The notes under the pieces are model-generated. The model had not been told where the DNA came from, searched no databases, and saw only the letters and a list, made by a program, of their open reading frames with translations. Source: Mallotus nudiflorus (Eukaryota > Streptophyta > Magnoliopsida > Malpighiales > Euphorbiaceae). Taken from it: 64,000 nucleotides of DNA. Below, one piece after another: positions 61,044 to 64,000 of the stretch; position 1 is the first letter of the stretch, and each line of letters begins with the position of its first letter. The DNA is taken from the NCBI GenBank assembly GCA_947683625.1, contig CANTUR010001439.1:1-64000 (forward strand), in the 5' to 3' direction. The translations under genes were made by a program, and so were the position numbers.

Positions 61044-62035
61044 GCATTTCACATAGATGCTAAAATCCACTTGTATATTTATAAATGCAGAAAACATTTA
61101 TTTAGGTGAAGGATCAAATAGAATCCTAATATATTTGCATCCTTAATCAAAAATCGATAGCCAACAGGCTTAATCAAAACTCCAAATATTCATTGTCCAA
61201 CTCAAGGTAGTAGACTGGCCCGAGTACACTAGGTCAACCGAGGATTCACAATCTCACTACATGCATGACTGGCCCTGAGTACACTAGGTCAGCCGAGGAT
61301 TCATAGTCATCCTTTCTGATAACCAGTAATCTCTATATTCTCATTTATAATAAGATATCAAAATTTCAACCTAATTCTAATGAACCGTTGCGCAACAGTC
61401 CTAGTACAACCCACTAGATAGCACGTTCTATTAATATCCCTTAATAAATCGTATTTAATGAAAAATAATAAATTGCATAACTTAAATATAATGGCAATAA
61501 TTTAAAAGGAATATAACACTTATATGCTAAACATATATCGTAAATACACCAAAAATATACTAAATGCATATGCTGAATATATATCAAATATACTGAATAT
61601 GTATACTAAAACATTCTAACATATATATGTCACATATATACAAATTATATACTAAAAAAAACTAAGTAAAATGTCACATAAACCAAAAATATACCTATTC
61701 ATTTAATAAAAAAATTCATGTTTAAGTTCATATTTAAAACATAAAAATTCATAATTATGCATCTACATGCCATGTATATATAAAATAATAACTCATAGGT
61801 TTACGCTCCACGAGATAGACTGGACGGGCCTGGTCTGATAAGTCTCGGTCTTGGCACAACTAGAAAATAAATATAATATTATTAGAATAAATTTCTAACT
61901 CATACTTCTAAGAATTCTAAAGGAGACTCAATTTAGGAATTCAAAATCTAGATAAACACAGAAATTCAGGATCGACACGACGTCACGTTTTAGGAGAATT
62001 CTACCAAAAATTTGATAGAACTTCCTCTGTAAAAC
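60550..62035 (-). mobile_element. LTR E, end segment (interrupted by LTR G)
   Basis: Starts TGTCACGACCC inside F. A distinct family: its twin-hairpin stems are AGACTG/CAATCT (61212-61217 with 61249-61254) and ATGACT/AGTCAT (61265-61270 with 61305-61310), around a loop with CTAGGTCA(A/G)CCGAGGA. Its palindrome is GTTGCGCAAC. An AT run lies at about 61003-61040. Its far end is outside the window. Confidence 0.82.
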
Positions 62036-63004
62036 TGTCATGACCCAAACCGGGAGTCATGACCAGCACTAGGCAACGGGAATTCTTTCGAATCCGAAAC
62101 CCATAGCAAGCCTTAAAAATAAAAGCATGCAATAATAAATACAATATGCACCATAATTAAAATCTTAAATCAATATAATTAAATAAACTTCTGTCATATC
62201 ATTAAATAAAATATATTATACAATATTTAGAGAAAGGCCTCTAAAATAACAACCACATTCTACAAATACAAGATACGACTATTACTGTAGTTTTCTAGAG
62301 TATAATAAAATTAAGTAATTTACATAAAATAGTTGGGGCTGAAGAAGTTCGGCGGATGGGCCTACTACTGAGGTCTGAAGAAGAAGAGTCTCTTGTAAAA
62401 ATCACAACTGAGGGGAGTCAGACCTCATTGAGTGAATATATATACATGCATCTCCTAATGTCATATGCAATCAATCATTCATATATATAATAAATATATA
62501 TACAAGCATTTCACACAGATGCTAAAAACGCTTTATATAAGAATGCTGAAAAACATATGTTTATGAAGGATAAAATAGAACCCTATTACAATTGCAACCT
62601 CAATCAATAATAACTCTCTAGCCATACAGGCTCACTTAATTCCAAATTAATTCACTTATTTCATATGGACATTAGACTGGCCCTAAGACACTGAGTTAAC
62701 CGAGCTCCAGTAGTCTCACTGTCAGTGTGATTGGTCCAGAGACACTAGGTCAACCGAGCTCCAATAACCAAATTATTAAATCACATCAAATCTCAATCAA
62801 TCAATCAAATCATTAATTACCTCAAGTGATTCTCACTTAACCCTAAATCTATCGCACTAGTACGTACATGATCATAGTGCTGACCACTAGGTAGCACGTT
62901 CTATCGATATCCTTCATTTAAAATTAAACATACATATAGGAAAAATAAATAATGCAATAATAACATTCATAATAACAAAATAAACCATATATATACTAGA
63001 AATA
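62036..63004 (-). mobile_element. LTR G (family D), end segment (interrupted by LTR H)
   Basis: Starts TGTCATGACCCAAACCGGGA, the reverse complement of the end of element D's LTR type. It inserted in the H2 stem of E, immediately after AAAAC. Twin hairpins are at about 62665-62770 and a hairpin-plus-palindrome region at about 62850-62900. Confidence 0.82.
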
Positions 63005-64000
63005 TGTCACGACCCAAAACAGGGGCCATGACCGGCGCTAGGGAACGAAAATTCTTTCGAATCCGGAACCCGTAGCAAGCCTAAAAATAAAATAAAACAT
63101 GCAATAGTAATAACAATAATATATAATGCAGCGGAAATAAAAATCATAAATATCACAATAACATTTCCATCAACTGGATTTAAATTAAATACGCATCTCA
63201 TATATATATAAACTCTTTTGATTCAAATCCAGTTCAAATATAATACAACATCTCTTTAAATATTTAATGACTACAGCAGTGTCTAGATAAAATAAAACTC
63301 AAGACTCAGGGAAGCAGTTTACATAAAGAAGCCGGGGCGGAAGAAATCCGACGTACAGGCCTGCTACTGAGGTCTGAAGATGATGACTCTCCTAAAAAAT
63401 TAGTCAACGGAGGGGAGTCAGACCTCACTGAGTGAATTACTATAATATATATACATGCACACTAAATGACAATGCATACAATCAACAGTATATATCTAAT
63501 ATGTATATATACAGACAAATACACACAGATGCTGAAAAATCATTTTATATATATTTTACTGAAAATCATCGTTTATGAAGGATCAAATAGAACCCTATAA
63601 TATCGCAACCTCAAAATAATGTTAGACAACACTTTAGCCATACAGGCTCACTTATTCCATTTAGACAATAGACTGGCCCCAAGACACTAAGTCAACCGAG
63701 CTCCAGCAGTCTGACTGCCAGTGTGATTGGCCCCGAGACACTTGGTCAACCGAGCTCCAGCAATCATACCCCCAAACCATATCTCACACATCAAATAATT
63801 ATATCCAATCAATATCCATAAAATGGTTAGTAATATAGCCTAAATGCTATAAGTGTATCGGTACGTACTCGGTCCTAGTGCTGCCCATTAGGTAGCACGT
63901 TCTATTGATATCCTTCATTAAAATATAAAGCATACATTCATAAAAGTAAATGATGCATGAATTGAATAAAATAGCAACATAAACCATATATATACTAAAA
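63005..64000 (-). mobile_element. LTR H (family A), truncated by window edge
   Basis: Starts TGTCACGACCCAAAACAGGG and matches the first kilobase of A2, A3 and A4 closely. Twin hairpins lie at about 63665-63770 and the CCTAGTG-type hairpin at about 63870-63895. The left flank is AAATA; the right flank is not visible, so it may be a solo LTR or part of a longer element. Confidence 0.85.

Overview
The window looks like gene-poor heterochromatin of a flowering plant, probably a dicot. It is AT-rich and I found no intact host gene. Nearly all of it is Ty3/gypsy LTR retrotransposons inserted into one another. Plant markers are the initiator tRNA-Met primer sites, a chromovirus polyprotein ending in a chromodomain-like tail, a Tat/Ogre-type polyprotein with two RNase H domains, and a plant mobile domain (PMD) pseudogene. 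The species cannot be told from the sequence.

Layout. (1) 1-18996: minus-strand element C (gag remnant, primer site, long LTR). Its LTR is split by a plus-strand solo LTR (A1, 2868-17449), itself split by a young 11.3 kb element, B (5383-16731). (2) 18997-20405: AT-rich flank with microsatellites. (3) 20406-58144: plus-strand chromovirus D with about 3 kb LTRs. Its gag is interrupted by a Tat/Ogre-type element, J (24915-44938), which holds solo LTR A2 (35780-39026). Its 3' LTR holds solo LTRs A3 (50965-54191) and A4 (54821-58031). (4) 58145-60085: a decayed minisatellite of about 85 bp units and T-rich sequence. (5) 60086-64000: four minus-strand LTRs (F, E, G, H), each inserted into the previous one and running off the right edge.

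The A, B, C, D, E, F, G and H LTRs belong to related families with long (about 3.0-4.0 kb) LTRs. Their AT-rich stretches differ strongly, but short islands are shared: splice-like GT/AG sites and several stem-loops. Stem bases differ between families while pairing is kept (CCTAGTG/CACTAGG against CCTGGTG/CACCAGG; GGTCTGA/TCAGACC against GGTCTAA/TTAGACC; CTCTACTC/GAGTAGAG against CTCTACC/GGTAGAG). One pair of neighbouring hairpins shares a loop sequence but has unrelated, self-complementary stems. I read this as a structured, probably spliced RNA leader encoded inside the LTR, and it is the best candidate for an undescribed system.

The second main point is cargo in element J. Downstream of integrase, on the antisense strand, lies a PMD-like gene of about seven exons with GT-AG introns and several stops. 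There is also a separate antisense exon of a similar plant protein and a 117 bp repeat that reads antisense as a 39-residue repeat. Introns can persist there because the sense genomic RNA cannot splice antisense introns.

No protein here looks functional as it stands. B combines near-identical LTRs with a wrecked coding region, so it was probably mobilised in trans. All boundaries were read by eye; no alignment, folding or database search was run.
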